Assembly (NCBI RefSeq): GCF_003666245.1
Contig: NZ_MJLZ01000015.1
Location: 1-64,000 of the forward strand
Length of the DNA: 64,000 nt
Direction of reading: 5' to 3'
DNA from: Brenneria alni
Lineage (GTDB): Bacteria; Pseudomonadota; Gammaproteobacteria; Enterobacterales; Enterobacteriaceae
The translations under genes and the position numbers were made by a program. The notes beneath the pieces were generated by a model. The model was given only the letters and a program-made list of their open reading frames with translations, searched no databases and was not told where the DNA came from. Shown in pieces: positions 42,968 to 51,504 of this stretch. Position 1 is the first letter of the stretch, and each line of letters starts with the position of its first letter.

Positions 42968-43557
42968 TGCTGATTATATTCAGCATTTTCCCTGTCAGTG
43001 TTAGCGCATTGCGACAGCCGGTGCCCGCAGGGTATCAACGTGTTGCATATTCGCACAGGGTTCCACCTGAATCACTCTATGCGCTGGCGTTACAGGAGTC
43101 CAGTCGCAAGCTGCCTCATGGTATCCAACCATGGCCATGGAGCCTGAATGTCCAGGGGCGAACCTACCAATATGACAGCCGGCTGGAAGCGTGGCAGGCG
43201 CTACAGCGTTTTTTGAAGAAGGCTCCACATAAAAACATTGATGTTGGATTAGGGCAGGTCAACTGGGGCTGGAATGGTCGGCGATTTTCAAACTCTTGGG
43301 ATGCTTTTGAACCCTATACCAATCTGAATGTTGCGGCACAGATTCTGCGTGAATGCTACGAGAGAAAGCCTGGAAGTTGGCTACGTGCTGCCGGGTGCTA
43401 CCATCATCCTGCCGGTGGAGCAGCTGCCGCTCGGTATATTTCAGGCATTAAACGCAAGCTGGCCATGATTGAACCCTCGAAAAATATTTCCCCTTCTAAC
43501 GTACCTGTTTCTCCTGCAACTCAATTAGTTTGGATCGAACCCCGGAGTACCAAATGA
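42946..43557 (+). CDS. Conjugation lytic transglycosylase
   Basis: This 203-residue protein has a signal peptide (LMLIIFSIFPVSVSA) and an SLT domain: VPPESLYALALQESSRKLP with the catalytic Glu, NIDVGLGQVNWGWNG, AAGCYHHPAGGAAAARYI. It locally opens peptidoglycan for the transfer channel. It starts inside the end of the previous gene and overlaps the next by 4 bases. Confidence 0.92.
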   Translation: MARCGFLMLIIFSIFPVSVSALRQPVPAGYQRVAYSHRVPPESLYALALQESSRKLPHGIQPWPWSLNVQGRTYQYDSRLEAWQALQRFLKKAPHKNIDVGLGQVNWGWNGRRFSNSWDAFEPYTNLNVAAQILRECYERKPGSWLRAAGCYHHPAGGAAAARYISGIKRKLAMIEPSKNISPSNVPVSPATQLVWIEPRSTK

Positions 43558-44072
43558 AGATGATTTTTATGTTTTTCATGCTGCTAGTGAGTCCGATAAC
43601 TGTTCATGCGGAACTGAATGTTATTGCTGATCTTGGGGGGAAAGATACTGCGGGTTTCTTCGACGGGATCAATCGGCAGGAGGACCCCGGTACCAACAAT
43701 ACTGGAAATGACGTCTGGCAAGGTCAGCCAGGAGAGCGAGCTATGCTGCCGGTTGTAACGCCAGAACTGACAGTTGGTATTGAATCCCACAGACCACTGA
43801 ATCTTCCCGGTATTGGCGCATTATTTCTGGTCGGAGACGATCTGGCTTCACGTTCCTGGTTACAACTGAACGCGGGAAAACTGAGCCAAATGCGGGCGGT
43901 AGGGTTGATTGTCAATGTGACGGATGTTGCTGCTCTCCAGTTGCTGCGCTCGTTGGTTCCTGGCGTGCAGATGGCACCGGCATCGGGCAGTGAATTAGCG
44001 CGGCGGTTACAGCTTCGGCATTATCCCGTTTTAATCACAGAGACCGCCGTGTCTTCAGAGGTATGGCCATGA
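43554..44072 (+). CDS. TIGR03765 (PFL_4695) ICE transfer protein
   Basis: The product has 172 residues from the ATG at 43554. A signal peptide (MIFMFFMLLVSPITVHA) is followed by LNVIADLGGKDTAGFFDGIN and MLPVVTPELTVGIESHRPLNLPG. The final LVGDDLASRSWLQLN, MRAVGLIVNV and RHYPVLITE are the family's conserved blocks. It is periplasmic and part of the fixed 03759-SLT-03765 block; its exact role is unknown. Confidence 0.9.
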   Translation: MKMIFMFFMLLVSPITVHAELNVIADLGGKDTAGFFDGINRQEDPGTNNTGNDVWQGQPGERAMLPVVTPELTVGIESHRPLNLPGIGALFLVGDDLASRSWLQLNAGKLSQMRAVGLIVNVTDVAALQLLRSLVPGVQMAPASGSELARRLQLRHYPVLITETAVSSEVWP

Positions 44073-44671
44073 TCCCGCAGCTTCCGCTTCTGACGACACT
44101 CAATCCTATTCTGATAATAGGGTTTATTCTACTGTTTATCGGAGCCATGGTCGCTCCGGCATATTGCTGGCGTGAAAAGGCCAGCGTACGGCGCCATCGC
44201 CGCTACCACAATAGAGCAGAACGTCTGTTAAAAAAACTACCTACCCTGGCAGGCGACGCCCAGCGACTGTCTTATCTCCGGCGTGTCAATCCGTATGTGT
44301 TTGAAGAGCTGCTTTTGCTGGCAATGGAGCGACAGGGGCTGAAAATTATCCGTAATGCATCATATAGCGGCGACGGTGGGATAGATGGGCAGGTTTTTAT
44401 TGAGGGCCAACGTTGGTTAATCCAGGCAAAGCGTTATAGCAGAGCGATTGACCCCGCGCACGTCGAGGCTTTTTCTGCGCTGTTGGTTCAACATCGATGT
44501 GGTGGTTTATTTATTCATACCGGGCGGACTGGCGATAAAAGCAGGCAGCACGCGAGTTCAAATAACAACATTCCTCTTTATATCATCAGCGGCCAAAGAC
44601 TGCTGGCGTTGGTGGCTGGTAAACCCGGCTGGATAAATCTAAAAGGAAAAAAAGATGAAAATTTCCATTAA
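44063..44671 (+). CDS. Membrane-anchored Mrr-like restriction endonuclease
   Basis: This 202-residue protein has an N-terminal membrane helix (PILIIGFILLFIGAMVAPAY) and basic linker. The Mrr_cat nuclease domain is FEELLLLAMERQGLKIIRNASYSGDGGIDGQVFIEGQRWLIQAKRY-like, giving the E...D-x(n)-QxK catalytic set (GGIDG and IQAKR), followed by HVEAFSALL and GGLFIHTG. In SPI-7-type ICEs such a gene sits by traD. It may cut modified or foreign DNA, or process DNA near the channel. Confidence 0.88.
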   Translation: MAMIPQLPLLTTLNPILIIGFILLFIGAMVAPAYCWREKASVRRHRRYHNRAERLLKKLPTLAGDAQRLSYLRRVNPYVFEELLLLAMERQGLKIIRNASYSGDGGIDGQVFIEGQRWLIQAKRYSRAIDPAHVEAFSALLVQHRCGGLFIHTGRTGDKSRQHASSNNNIPLYIISGQRLLALVAGKPGWINLKGKKDENFH

Positions 44672-45122
44672 TTACTGGTATGTATGGTTATTGACAAAAG
44701 AATTTGGCGCCATGTTTTATCGAATCCTCATCGTGTGGCCAAGTCTTATTATTGGCTCATTATTATTTTTATTCTTTGTTATAGGCTCATTGACAGGAGG
44801 TCTCGAACGTTTTTATTCGGATGTTTTGTCATCTGAGGCGGAAGCCTATCAAACGGCTCCTCCGGGATATATGAGTAAACAGCACTGTATGGAATTGACT
44901 GCTGAAATGACAGTCAGCAATTGCGTGAATAAACCGATTCCATTATCGGAAGTCGTTCATCAAGACCTTAAGGATGTTAATAGCTTTTATTATTTTTTCG
45001 TTCTTATCGCAACCTGCATTGAGGGTGTTTATCGTTTATGGCTAAACCATAAGATGCGCAAGGGCGTATATGGATATGGCCATAGTGGAGCAATTTCAGC
45101 AAAGCAGCGCTTGGATAAGTAA
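44655..45122 (+). CDS. Small unassigned membrane protein
   Basis: This 155-residue protein has two membrane helices (YRILIVWPSLIIGSLLFLFFVIG and FYYFFVLIATCIEGVYRLWL) with a ~85-residue loop holding two cysteines between them. It overlaps the nuclease gene by 17 bases and precedes traD. It is probably accessory to the coupling protein, from position alone. Confidence 0.75.
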   Translation: MKISINYWYVWLLTKEFGAMFYRILIVWPSLIIGSLLFLFFVIGSLTGGLERFYSDVLSSEAEAYQTAPPGYMSKQHCMELTAEMTVSNCVNKPIPLSEVVHQDLKDVNSFYYFFVLIATCIEGVYRLWLNHKMRKGVYGYGHSGAISAKQRLDK

Positions 45123-45123
45123 T

Positions 45124-45198
45124 ATGAACGATAACCATAAAGCATCTACTTCTTTACGCCCTTTGTGGCATGGATTTACAGGGAGTGGGCGTCGATGA
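45124..45198 (+). CDS. Possible 24-residue leader peptide of traD
   Basis: A short frame (MNDNHKASTSLRPLWHGFTG...) begins 2 bases after the previous stop and ends in CGATGAG, where its TGA overlaps the traD ATG. The overlap suggests translational coupling into traD. No other support exists. Confidence 0.35.
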   Translation: MNDNHKASTSLRPLWHGFTGSGRR

Positions 45199-47285
45199 GC
45201 GATCGTTATGTGATAGAGGCGTTGCTGCGACCTGCTGTTGAGTTGAACACGGCAGTAGTGTCTGCCACGGCGGCGTTCATTTGTGTTCAGGCTCCCTGGG
45301 CGATTGCGTTATCCCCCTCCGTCAGTTATGTGACGGCCGGAGGGTTTGCCGTGCTGACCATGGTGCGTACTCGTCAGGGAATGAAAGTGTTGCGTTACCG
45401 CCGCAATTTACGACGGCTTCCACGCTACGTGATGAGCAGTAAGCAGATCCCGGTCAGTAAACGGCGTCTGTTTATTGGCAAGGGATTTATGTGGACACAG
45501 AAGCACACCCAACGACTGCGTGACACGCTGCGACCTGAGGTTGAGCGTTACATTCAGCCGTCTAAACTGTATCAGATCGCCCGGAAACTGGAGAATGCGT
45601 CAGAACATGGATTACCCTGGCTCACCAAACTGCTGAGTGTTGATTCTCCACTGAATCCGGTACGGCCGTTACCGCCCGTCGGTGGCAAGCCGGTATTGCA
45701 TGGGATTGAGCCGGATGAGGTTGATGTCACTATGCCGCTAGCCGATCGTCCCGGGCATACCATTGTACTGGGTACGACTCGTGTCGGAAAAACACGGTTG
45801 GCCGAACTGTTTATTACCCAGGATATTCGCCGCGGTGATGTGACGATCGTTTTTGATCCAAAGGGCGACCCGGACTTATTACGCCGAGTGTGGGCTGAAG
45901 CGCATCGAACAGGGCGGGGGGATTCGCTCTATATTTTCCATCTGGGTTGGCCCGAAATATCCGCGCGCTATAACGCCGTCGGGCGATTTGGCCGGGTGTC
46001 AGAAGTGGCGTCGCGTATCTCAGGGCAACTAGCGGGGGAAGGGAACAGTGCCGCGTTTAAAGAGTTTGCGTGGCGTTTCGTAAATATTGTGGCCAGGGCG
46101 TTGGTTGCATTGGGTGAGCGGCCTGATTACACGCTGATTATGCGCTATGTCAACAATATTGCGGATCTGTATCAGCGCTATGCGGAGAAGGTAATCGAGG
46201 AGGAGTTGCCCGAGTTGCAGCAGCAGATTCGTAATAATCTGGGAGTGCTCAAAGACGATGATGTTCCACGAAACATGCAGGGACAACCCAATAGCGTTAG
46301 TATCTGGGCAATAGAGGTTGCATTAAGTTCCGAAGCAGGAAAGAAACTCTATGATCCGATTTTCGATGGTCTGCGTTCCGCTGTCCGTTATGATAGAACC
46401 TATTTCGATAAAATTGTCGCATCGCTGTTGCCGTTGCTTGAGAAATTGACAACCGGCAAAACCGCCTCTCTCTTGTCGCCGGATTATCTGGATATGGACG
46501 ATCCCCGGCCGATTTTTGACTGGGAACAAATTGTTCGCAAACGAGGCGTTGTTTATATCGGTCTTGATGCGCTCACTGACAGTGAGGTTGCCACGGCAGT
46601 AGGGAACAGTATGTTCGCTGATCTGGTTAGTGTTGCTGGCCATATTTATAAACATGGGATTAACTCAGGGCTACCGCATCAAAAAGAAGAAAAAGTCGTT
46701 ATCAATCTGCACTGTGATGAGTTCAACGAATTAATGGGGGATGAGTTCATTCCGCTTATCAACAAAGGCGGCGGTGCCGGCGTTCAGGTGACGGCCTATA
46801 CACAAACGTCGTCGGATATCGAGGCGCGTATCGGAAATGCAGCTAAAACTGCGCAGGTCATTGGGAATTTCAATACGTTGATTATGCTACGTGTCCGGGA
46901 CAACAAAACCGCAGAACTACTCACGACACAGCTACCTCAGGTTGAGATCTATAGCAAAACATTGGTTTCTGGCCATTCCGATACTGCCAATGTTGAAACG
47001 GGACAGGATTTTACCTCAAGTACACAGGACCGTGTCGGCACGATAAAAACTCCACTGATTGAACCGTCTGATGTTGTGAGTTTACCTAAAGGCCAGGCGT
47101 TCGCCCTGCTTGAAGGTGGTCAGTTGTGGAAAATCAGGATGCCACTGCCATCGAATGATTTGAATGATTTGAATGATGCAATGATGCCAGCCAATTTGCA
47201 GGCCGTAGCGGCAGAGATGCGCCGTAACTACCGTTCCAGTGAGGGATGGTGGAACGGGCGTTCATTTGCTGCTGGAGGTGAGTAG
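45195..47285 (+). CDS. traD: Type IV coupling protein TraD
   Basis: The 696-residue coupling ATPase starts at the ATG at 45195 behind GGGAG. The N-terminus has two hydrophobic stretches (TAAFICVQAPWAIALS, VTAGGFAVLTMV). Walker A is LGTTRVGKTRL (~residue 195), Walker B-type VTIVFDPKGDPDLLRR is an early strand, and the later NLHCDEFNELMGDEFIPLINKGGGAG and TQTSSDIEARIG are typical of SXT/GI-type TraD. It brings the relaxase-DNA complex to the channel. Confidence 0.95.
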   Translation: MSDRYVIEALLRPAVELNTAVVSATAAFICVQAPWAIALSPSVSYVTAGGFAVLTMVRTRQGMKVLRYRRNLRRLPRYVMSSKQIPVSKRRLFIGKGFMWTQKHTQRLRDTLRPEVERYIQPSKLYQIARKLENASEHGLPWLTKLLSVDSPLNPVRPLPPVGGKPVLHGIEPDEVDVTMPLADRPGHTIVLGTTRVGKTRLAELFITQDIRRGDVTIVFDPKGDPDLLRRVWAEAHRTGRGDSLYIFHLGWPEISARYNAVGRFGRVSEVASRISGQLAGEGNSAAFKEFAWRFVNIVARALVALGERPDYTLIMRYVNNIADLYQRYAEKVIEEELPELQQQIRNNLGVLKDDDVPRNMQGQPNSVSIWAIEVALSSEAGKKLYDPIFDGLRSAVRYDRTYFDKIVASLLPLLEKLTTGKTASLLSPDYLDMDDPRPIFDWEQIVRKRGVVYIGLDALTDSEVATAVGNSMFADLVSVAGHIYKHGINSGLPHQKEEKVVINLHCDEFNELMGDEFIPLINKGGGAGVQVTAYTQTSSDIEARIGNAAKTAQVIGNFNTLIMLRVRDNKTAELLTTQLPQVEIYSKTLVSGHSDTANVETGQDFTSSTQDRVGTIKTPLIEPSDVVSLPKGQAFALLEGGQLWKIRMPLPSNDLNDLNDAMMPANLQAVAAEMRRNYRSSEGWWNGRSFAAGGE

Positions 47286-47286
47286 T

Positions 47287-48042
47287 ATGGCTGAACCTGC
47301 ACGTAATTCACCTCTACAGAAACCAGAGCGCCAACATGGATTGTTTTATAACGTGTTGTGGGGCTGGCCATGGAAGTTGATTGGAATTGTTCTCGGGTCA
47401 TTATTCTTGAGCTTGCTGATTGAGTATGTGGGGATTGCATTTTTCTGGTCAACGGAAGGTGCCGCGCGCAGCCAGCAAGTGATGAATACGGAACTGGGCT
47501 ATTTGTCGTCAGAATTCAAGCGGAGCCTTCTACTGTCCGAGCCTTCTGTGACAGTCATCCGTTGGATCAATACGGCGTACCATTGGGCGTTCATCAACAG
47601 TGGTTTTCTGGATTGGGTCAGTAACCAGTATCAGATGCAGGCAAACAGCCACAGTGAATTGGCTCGTAGTTTAAATGCCTGGAGCAGCTGGCTGGCTCAA
47701 TCCCTGCGGGAATATTTGCTGGCAACCATCTATGTCACAGTTGTTACTCTGGTGAGGGTAACTATCCTGATGCTCTCTGTTCCCCTTTTCGCCATGGTAG
47801 TGATTGTTGCAATCGTTGAAGGGTTGGGCCGACGTGACCTGCGACGTTTTGGTGCGGGTTATGAATCCAGCTTTCTTTATCATCATGCCAAACGACTGGT
47901 CAAACCGGCATTTTATGTGCCAGCCATGCTGTATTTGTCCTGGCCGATGGCGGTCTACCCTAACTTGCTGTTGTTGCCGGCAGCGCTGCTATTTGGCACA
48001 GCCATTACGGTGACGATGGCTACGTTTAAAAAATACCTTTGA
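47287..48042 (+). CDS. TIGR03747 (PFL_4697) ICE membrane protein
   Basis: This 251-residue inner-membrane protein has about four helices (LIGIVLGSLFLSLLIEYVGIAFF, VTVVTLVRVTILMLSVPLFAMVVIVAIVEG, PAMLYLSWPMAVYPNLLLLPAALLF). The conserved EGLGRRDLRRFGAGYESSFLYHHAKRL-type loop is present between the second and third. It directly follows traD, as is standard. RAQPRD should follow it but is displaced by an insertion of about 1.5 kb. Confidence 0.92.
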   Translation: MAEPARNSPLQKPERQHGLFYNVLWGWPWKLIGIVLGSLFLSLLIEYVGIAFFWSTEGAARSQQVMNTELGYLSSEFKRSLLLSEPSVTVIRWINTAYHWAFINSGFLDWVSNQYQMQANSHSELARSLNAWSSWLAQSLREYLLATIYVTVVTLVRVTILMLSVPLFAMVVIVAIVEGLGRRDLRRFGAGYESSFLYHHAKRLVKPAFYVPAMLYLSWPMAVYPNLLLLPAALLFGTAITVTMATFKKYL

Positions 48043-48670
48043 TTTGAAGGGGATACTGTGGCAGTGAATGATGAGTCTTGTGAAGCGGCTGTTGCTGCTA
48101 TTTAGTGTGTTGACCTTCCACTATTCTAATTTATCGATGTGCAAACGGATGAACTAGCGGCGCATGATATTCTGGTAATGCCTGTAATAGTCATTTTTTA
48201 TGCAACATTAGTATGGCTGTCAGTTGCTGGGAATAGTATTTATCACGGGTTTGCTGGGCTTCTTTCCTCATCAGCCATCGTTCTTCATCGGGGATAAATG
48301 CTATAATTGATATTGTTAATTAAATTTAATGAGTTATCCTGACTTGGCGATTGATCATATTGTACAATTCGGACTGAGTTCTCTTTAAGTGTTCTACTCT
48401 TGGTGAAACTCTTTGGGCAATGTCCTGCAATGATTTTGGTGGGATAATAATCTTAATTTTCATATTAATGCGGCTATATCTCGTTATGAGTCGCTTAACG
48501 TAATATAGGAAATTATTTCACCGTTGCTTCACCTTGGACGCTTAATAATTATCTAAATAAGAGATGTTGACATTCACCCTACCTTGTCCTAATTTTTAAT
48601 TATCCCTAGTTTTGATGCTGAAATCATTAAATTGATTAACCATTTCCTTAGTCAACTATTGGAGTAGATC
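48043..48670. other. Degraded intergenic region inserted in the transfer operon
   Basis: This 628-base AT-rich stretch has broken coding traces on both strands. There is a 45-residue minus-strand frame at 48326-48463 (MKIKIIIPPKSLQDIAQRV...), and beyond it a fragment reading DEERWLMRKEAQQTRDKYY. A plus-strand fragment near 48130 has IDVQTDELAAHDILVM. None is a complete gene. It appears to be the scar of an acquired segment ahead of the trefoil gene. Confidence 0.5.
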
Positions 48671-49099
48671 ATGAGTTTTTCAGATGGAGAAGTGATTGCA
48701 TTAACTGCCCACAATGGGCTTTACTGGAGCCGCGTCAATAGAGGAGGAAACAGAACCAACACTATCGAGGCATCGAAAAATAGTCTTGATCGAGACAGCG
48801 AGTTTACAGTAGTAAATCTCAAGAATGGCAAGATTGCGTTGAAAGCTCGAAGCAATGGACTTTATCTTAGTCGCATCAATCGCGGTAGCATCAATTCAAT
48901 TGAGGCTGCTAAGGAAGTGATTGATTTATCCTCTGAGTTTAAGGTTATAGATCGTCCGTTAAATAAAATTGCATTGCTAGCGGACAATGATCTCTACATC
49001 AGCGTGATTGACAGGGGGGGGATCCCGTTCATTGAAGCCGAAAAAAATCAGATCGATATCTGGAGCGAATTTACTGTTACTGTTGTGAGGAAAAAGTAA
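48671..49099 (+). CDS. Beta-trefoil (fascin-like) repeat protein
   Basis: This 142-residue protein is built of three ~45-residue repeats: GEVIALTAHNGLYWSRVNRG..EASKNSLDRDSEFTV, GKIALKARSNGLYLSRINRG..EAAKEVIDLSSEFKV, NKIALLADNDLYISVIDRG..EAEKNQIDIWSEFTV. The pattern (hydrophobic start, NGLYLSRxxRG, EAxK, EF) is that of a fascin/actin-binding-like or lectin-like beta-trefoil. No signal peptide is seen. The ATG follows TTGGAG. It is cargo inside the conjugation operon; a ligand-binding or toxin-like role is only a guess. Confidence 0.75.
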   Translation: MSFSDGEVIALTAHNGLYWSRVNRGGNRTNTIEASKNSLDRDSEFTVVNLKNGKIALKARSNGLYLSRINRGSINSIEAAKEVIDLSSEFKVIDRPLNKIALLADNDLYISVIDRGGIPFIEAEKNQIDIWSEFTVTVVRKK

Positions 49100-49549
49100 A
49101 TCAGAAAATCATTGTGAAGATGATTCAATGTGTCTTAAATCAGACATGATCTGACGGTCACCAGTTATATATACCGGTGTCTGTCAGATTACAGCTAGTT
49201 TAAATGATTTTCGGCCCAAATGTGTTTTCCATCAAGTGATGCTACCATAGGTGTGCGCCCACAGTACATCCTCCCTTGATAGGGCGCACATTATTGTAAC
49301 AATGCACCATTCATCAAGATCTGGTTGTAATGTTTAAAATTCACCATAAAGTTTCTTACGGAGTGGTACCAGATGAAACTCCTAAAATATTTGTTTGGCC
49401 TTTTACTGTATTGATATTTTCTCCTTCATCAGAATTTTTTGTTTATCCTGTCTTATATTAATTCTTATCATTTAATAAAGAGTTTATCGCTGACCTAATC
49501 TCCCATATTCCTCATCCTATGCACACCGTCAACTTACTGTGAGGTGTAC
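49100..49549. other. Intergenic region with IS481 debris
   Basis: There is no intact gene in these 450 bases. 49131-49395 is a decayed IS481-type 3' end on the minus strand; the remaining ~150 bases lead to the RAQPRD gene and end in its GAGG ribosome binding site. Confidence 0.6.
49131..49395 (-). pseudogene. Decayed IS481-family 3' end
   Basis: On the minus strand this stretch aligns to the IS481 remnant at 510-739: RKKLYGEF, LQPDLDEW, and a scrambled ALSREDVLWAHTYGS, then GKHIWAE-like bases ending in the same CTGACAG...GACCGTCAGATCATGTCTGA terminal block. It is frameshifted and has an in-frame stop, so it is not functional. It marks the right boundary of the insertion that split the transfer operon and lies inverted to the copy at the left end of the window. 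Confidence 0.75.
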
Positions 49550-49870
49550 ATGTTTTCTCCCTCAGTCCGGCTTGCTTGTCTGCTCGGTGCTTCACTGCTG
49601 TTTACCCATGCAGCAAATGCATCAGAGAAAGACGAGCTGGCCAGCACGCTGCGGCTGCTTGATCAGGTTCAGGCCTCGCTGGAGCGGGCACGTGTTGCCG
49701 CTGCGCAATCGGATTCTGCCGACCGATCCCGGTATCACTTCGACTATCAACGCATTACTGCTGATTTGAACGCGATTAAATCGGGTATTGATATTTATCT
49801 GTCGCCATCCCGGGCGCAACCGCGGGAAGCCAGTGCTATTGCCGGCAATTACCGAAGGGAGCGTCCCTGA
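49550..49870 (+). CDS. RAQPRD family ICE protein (TIGR01690)
   Basis: This 106-residue secreted protein has a signal peptide (LACLLGASLLFTHAANAS) and a helical domain, ending with the name-giving motif as SRAQPREASAIAGNYRR. The ATG at 49550 follows GAGG. It heads the second part of the transfer operon and is probably a periplasmic component of the mating-pair system. Confidence 0.93.
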   Translation: MFSPSVRLACLLGASLLFTHAANASEKDELASTLRLLDQVQASLERARVAAAQSDSADRSRYHFDYQRITADLNAIKSGIDIYLSPSRAQPREASAIAGNYRRERP

Positions 49871-49871
49871 T

Positions 49872-50111
49872 ATGTCTATGTCCGCCGCGCAATCTTCCGC
49901 ATTTAAAGCTGCATCCGGTCTTGATCCCCAATTACTCAGTTTTGTCTGTATCGGCTTTCTGCTGGCCGCACTCTTCCTGTGGGCGGCCTGGGCATTAGGT
50001 GATGTCTGGATTGGGTGGGCCAACGAGAGAGTTAGAGATGCGGCGTTGGGCAGATTTGCATTAAGAACCGCGCTCTTGCTGGTCATTAGCATTTGGATGT
50101 TTGCCAGTTAA
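49872..50111 (+). CDS. TIGR03758 (PFL_4701) ICE membrane protein
   Basis: The product has 79 residues from the ATG at 49872. It has two membrane helices (LLSFVCIGFLLAALFLWAAWALG and ALRTALLLVISIWMFAS) joined by a short DVWIGWANERVRD loop. It is a pilin-like or channel-associated small membrane protein in the fixed 03758-03745-03750 order. Confidence 0.92.
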   Translation: MSMSAAQSSAFKAASGLDPQLLSFVCIGFLLAALFLWAAWALGDVWIGWANERVRDAALGRFALRTALLLVISIWMFAS

Positions 50112-50137
50112 TTCTTTCTACACAAAGAGGTTTCTCC

Positions 50138-50479
50138 ATGTCTATGTTTCGTCGCTTTATCTCATTCCTGTTTTACGTTGGATTGCTATGCCAGTCCGCT
50201 TTTGCTGCATTGCCTAGTGTTGAAGCTCCCCAATCCAGTGGTGGCTCCGGAATTATGGGGCAAGCAAAGGGCCATTTACAGGATGGTATTGTTCTGGGGG
50301 GATTATTGCTTGCTGCCGTTATGTTCCTGAGTGTTGGGGTTGCAGTAGGTAAAACTTTCTCTGAAGTCCGTGAGGGACGAGCAGGCTGGGAAAAATTCGT
50401 TGCTATCGTAGTTGTGGGAGTGGTTTTGCTAGTCGTTATCATCTGGCTTGCAGGTAAATCTGCCAATATCCTTTTGTAA
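50138..50479 (+). CDS. TIGR03745 (PFL_4702) ICE membrane protein
   Basis: The product has 113 residues. After a signal-like helix (FISFLFYVGLLCQSAFAA) come two further helices (DGIVLGGLLLAAVMFLSVGVAVG, FVAIVVVGVVLLVVIIWLAG) around a short VREGRAGWEK loop. The layout is that of a conjugative pilin subunit of the TraA/VirB2 type. Its start at 50138 has AAAGAGG upstream. Confidence 0.92.
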   Translation: MSMFRRFISFLFYVGLLCQSAFAALPSVEAPQSSGGSGIMGQAKGHLQDGIVLGGLLLAAVMFLSVGVAVGKTFSEVREGRAGWEKFVAIVVVGVVLLVVIIWLAGKSANILL

Positions 50480-50488
50480 GGTGGCAGT

Positions 50489-50851
50489 ATGCGAACTATC
50501 CCTTTTTTGCCTGATCGTTTGAATACTGAGGCCGTTGTGTTCCGTGGGTTTACCTCGCCAGAGCTGGGGCTAACGGCTTTGCTTGGCGCTTTTGCTGGCC
50601 TCTTGTGGTCTATCATCCTAGTTCCACTGGTGGGGTGGGTCATCATCCCAACGGGAATTTTATTGACGCCCTTATTAGTCATTGGCCTTGGTGGCAACTG
50701 GGTTTCACGTATTAAACGCGGTAAGCCCGAGAACTACATCTGGCAGAAGTTGGAGGAAAAGAAACGGCGTATTGGAGTTGGTGATAATTTATTGATTATT
50801 CACTCTCAGAGCTGGTCATTACGCCGTAGCCAATCTAAGGGAAGAATATGA
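50489..50851 (+). CDS. TIGR03750 conjugal transfer protein
   Basis: This 120-residue protein starts MRTIPFLPDRLNTEAVVFRGFT, followed by two adjacent membrane helices (LGLTALLGAFAGLLWSIILVPLVGWVIIPTG) and a basic cytosolic tail. It is comparable in position and layout to TraL/VirB3. It overlaps the next gene by 4 bases. Confidence 0.92.
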   Translation: MRTIPFLPDRLNTEAVVFRGFTSPELGLTALLGAFAGLLWSIILVPLVGWVIIPTGILLTPLLVIGLGGNWVSRIKRGKPENYIWQKLEEKKRRIGVGDNLLIIHSQSWSLRRSQSKGRI

Positions 50852-51504
50852 GCATTTATCGCAACGCGGTGAGAAATCGCGATCAACATATTCTGACATT
50901 ACGCATTGCCTGTGGTGTTCTGGTCGCTCTGCTACTTGTAGCGATACTTGGCTGGATGCGAGCCCCCAGTAATTTGACGATCCACAATCCTCCCGATCTC
51001 CGTGCGGGCAGCACAAAACCCTGGTGGGAAGTGCCTGCGCCGACGGTCTACAGTTTCGCGTTTTATATTTTCCAGCAACTGAATGCCTGGCCCAAAAATG
51101 GCGAACAGGACTATCCAGGTAAGATATTCAGCCTGTCGCCTTATCTGACGCCAGCTTGTCTGGATTTTTTGAATGCGGATGCAAAAAAACGGTCGCTTGG
51201 TAATGAACTGCTCGATCGGGTTCGTGTGGTTTACGAGATCCCAGGTCGAGGATATAGCGCGGAAAGTGTGGATGTTATCAGCCAGGATAACTGGATTGTC
51301 CGTCTGGATCTTGTGACCGATGAGTATTACCACACAGAGCCTGTTAAGCGTGTGTTGGTGCGCTATCCACTAAAAGTTGTCCGTTGGGAAGGGGATGCTG
51401 AACGTAATCCCTTTGGTCTTGCGCTGGATTGCTATGACGGAATGCCACAGCGGCTTGAAATTTTGCATCAGCCTCAGCCTGAGAAAAAGGGGATAATTCA
51501 GTGA
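50848..51504 (+). CDS. TIGR03746 (PFL_4703) conjugative transfer protein
   Basis: This 218-residue protein has one N-terminal membrane helix (IACGVLVALLLVAILGWM) and a periplasmic domain with PWWEVPAPTVYSFAFYIFQQLNAWP, YLTPACLDFLNADAKKR and YPLKVVRWEGDAERNPFGLALDCY. It is the likely counterpart of TraE/VirB8. Each neighbour overlaps it by 4 bases. Confidence 0.92.
   Translation: MSIYRNAVRNRDQHILTLRIACGVLVALLLVAILGWMRAPSNLTIHNPPDLRAGSTKPWWEVPAPTVYSFAFYIFQQLNAWPKNGEQDYPGKIFSLSPYLTPACLDFLNADAKKRSLGNELLDRVRVVYEIPGRGYSAESVDVISQDNWIVRLDLVTDEYYHTEPVKRVLVRYPLKVVRWEGDAERNPFGLALDCYDGMPQRLEILHQPQPEKKGIIQ

Noticed and set aside
48107-48250. CcdB-like remnant (IDVQTDE...)
   Set aside because: The resemblance is only a few residues, and the surrounding frame is broken and does not continue as CcdB.
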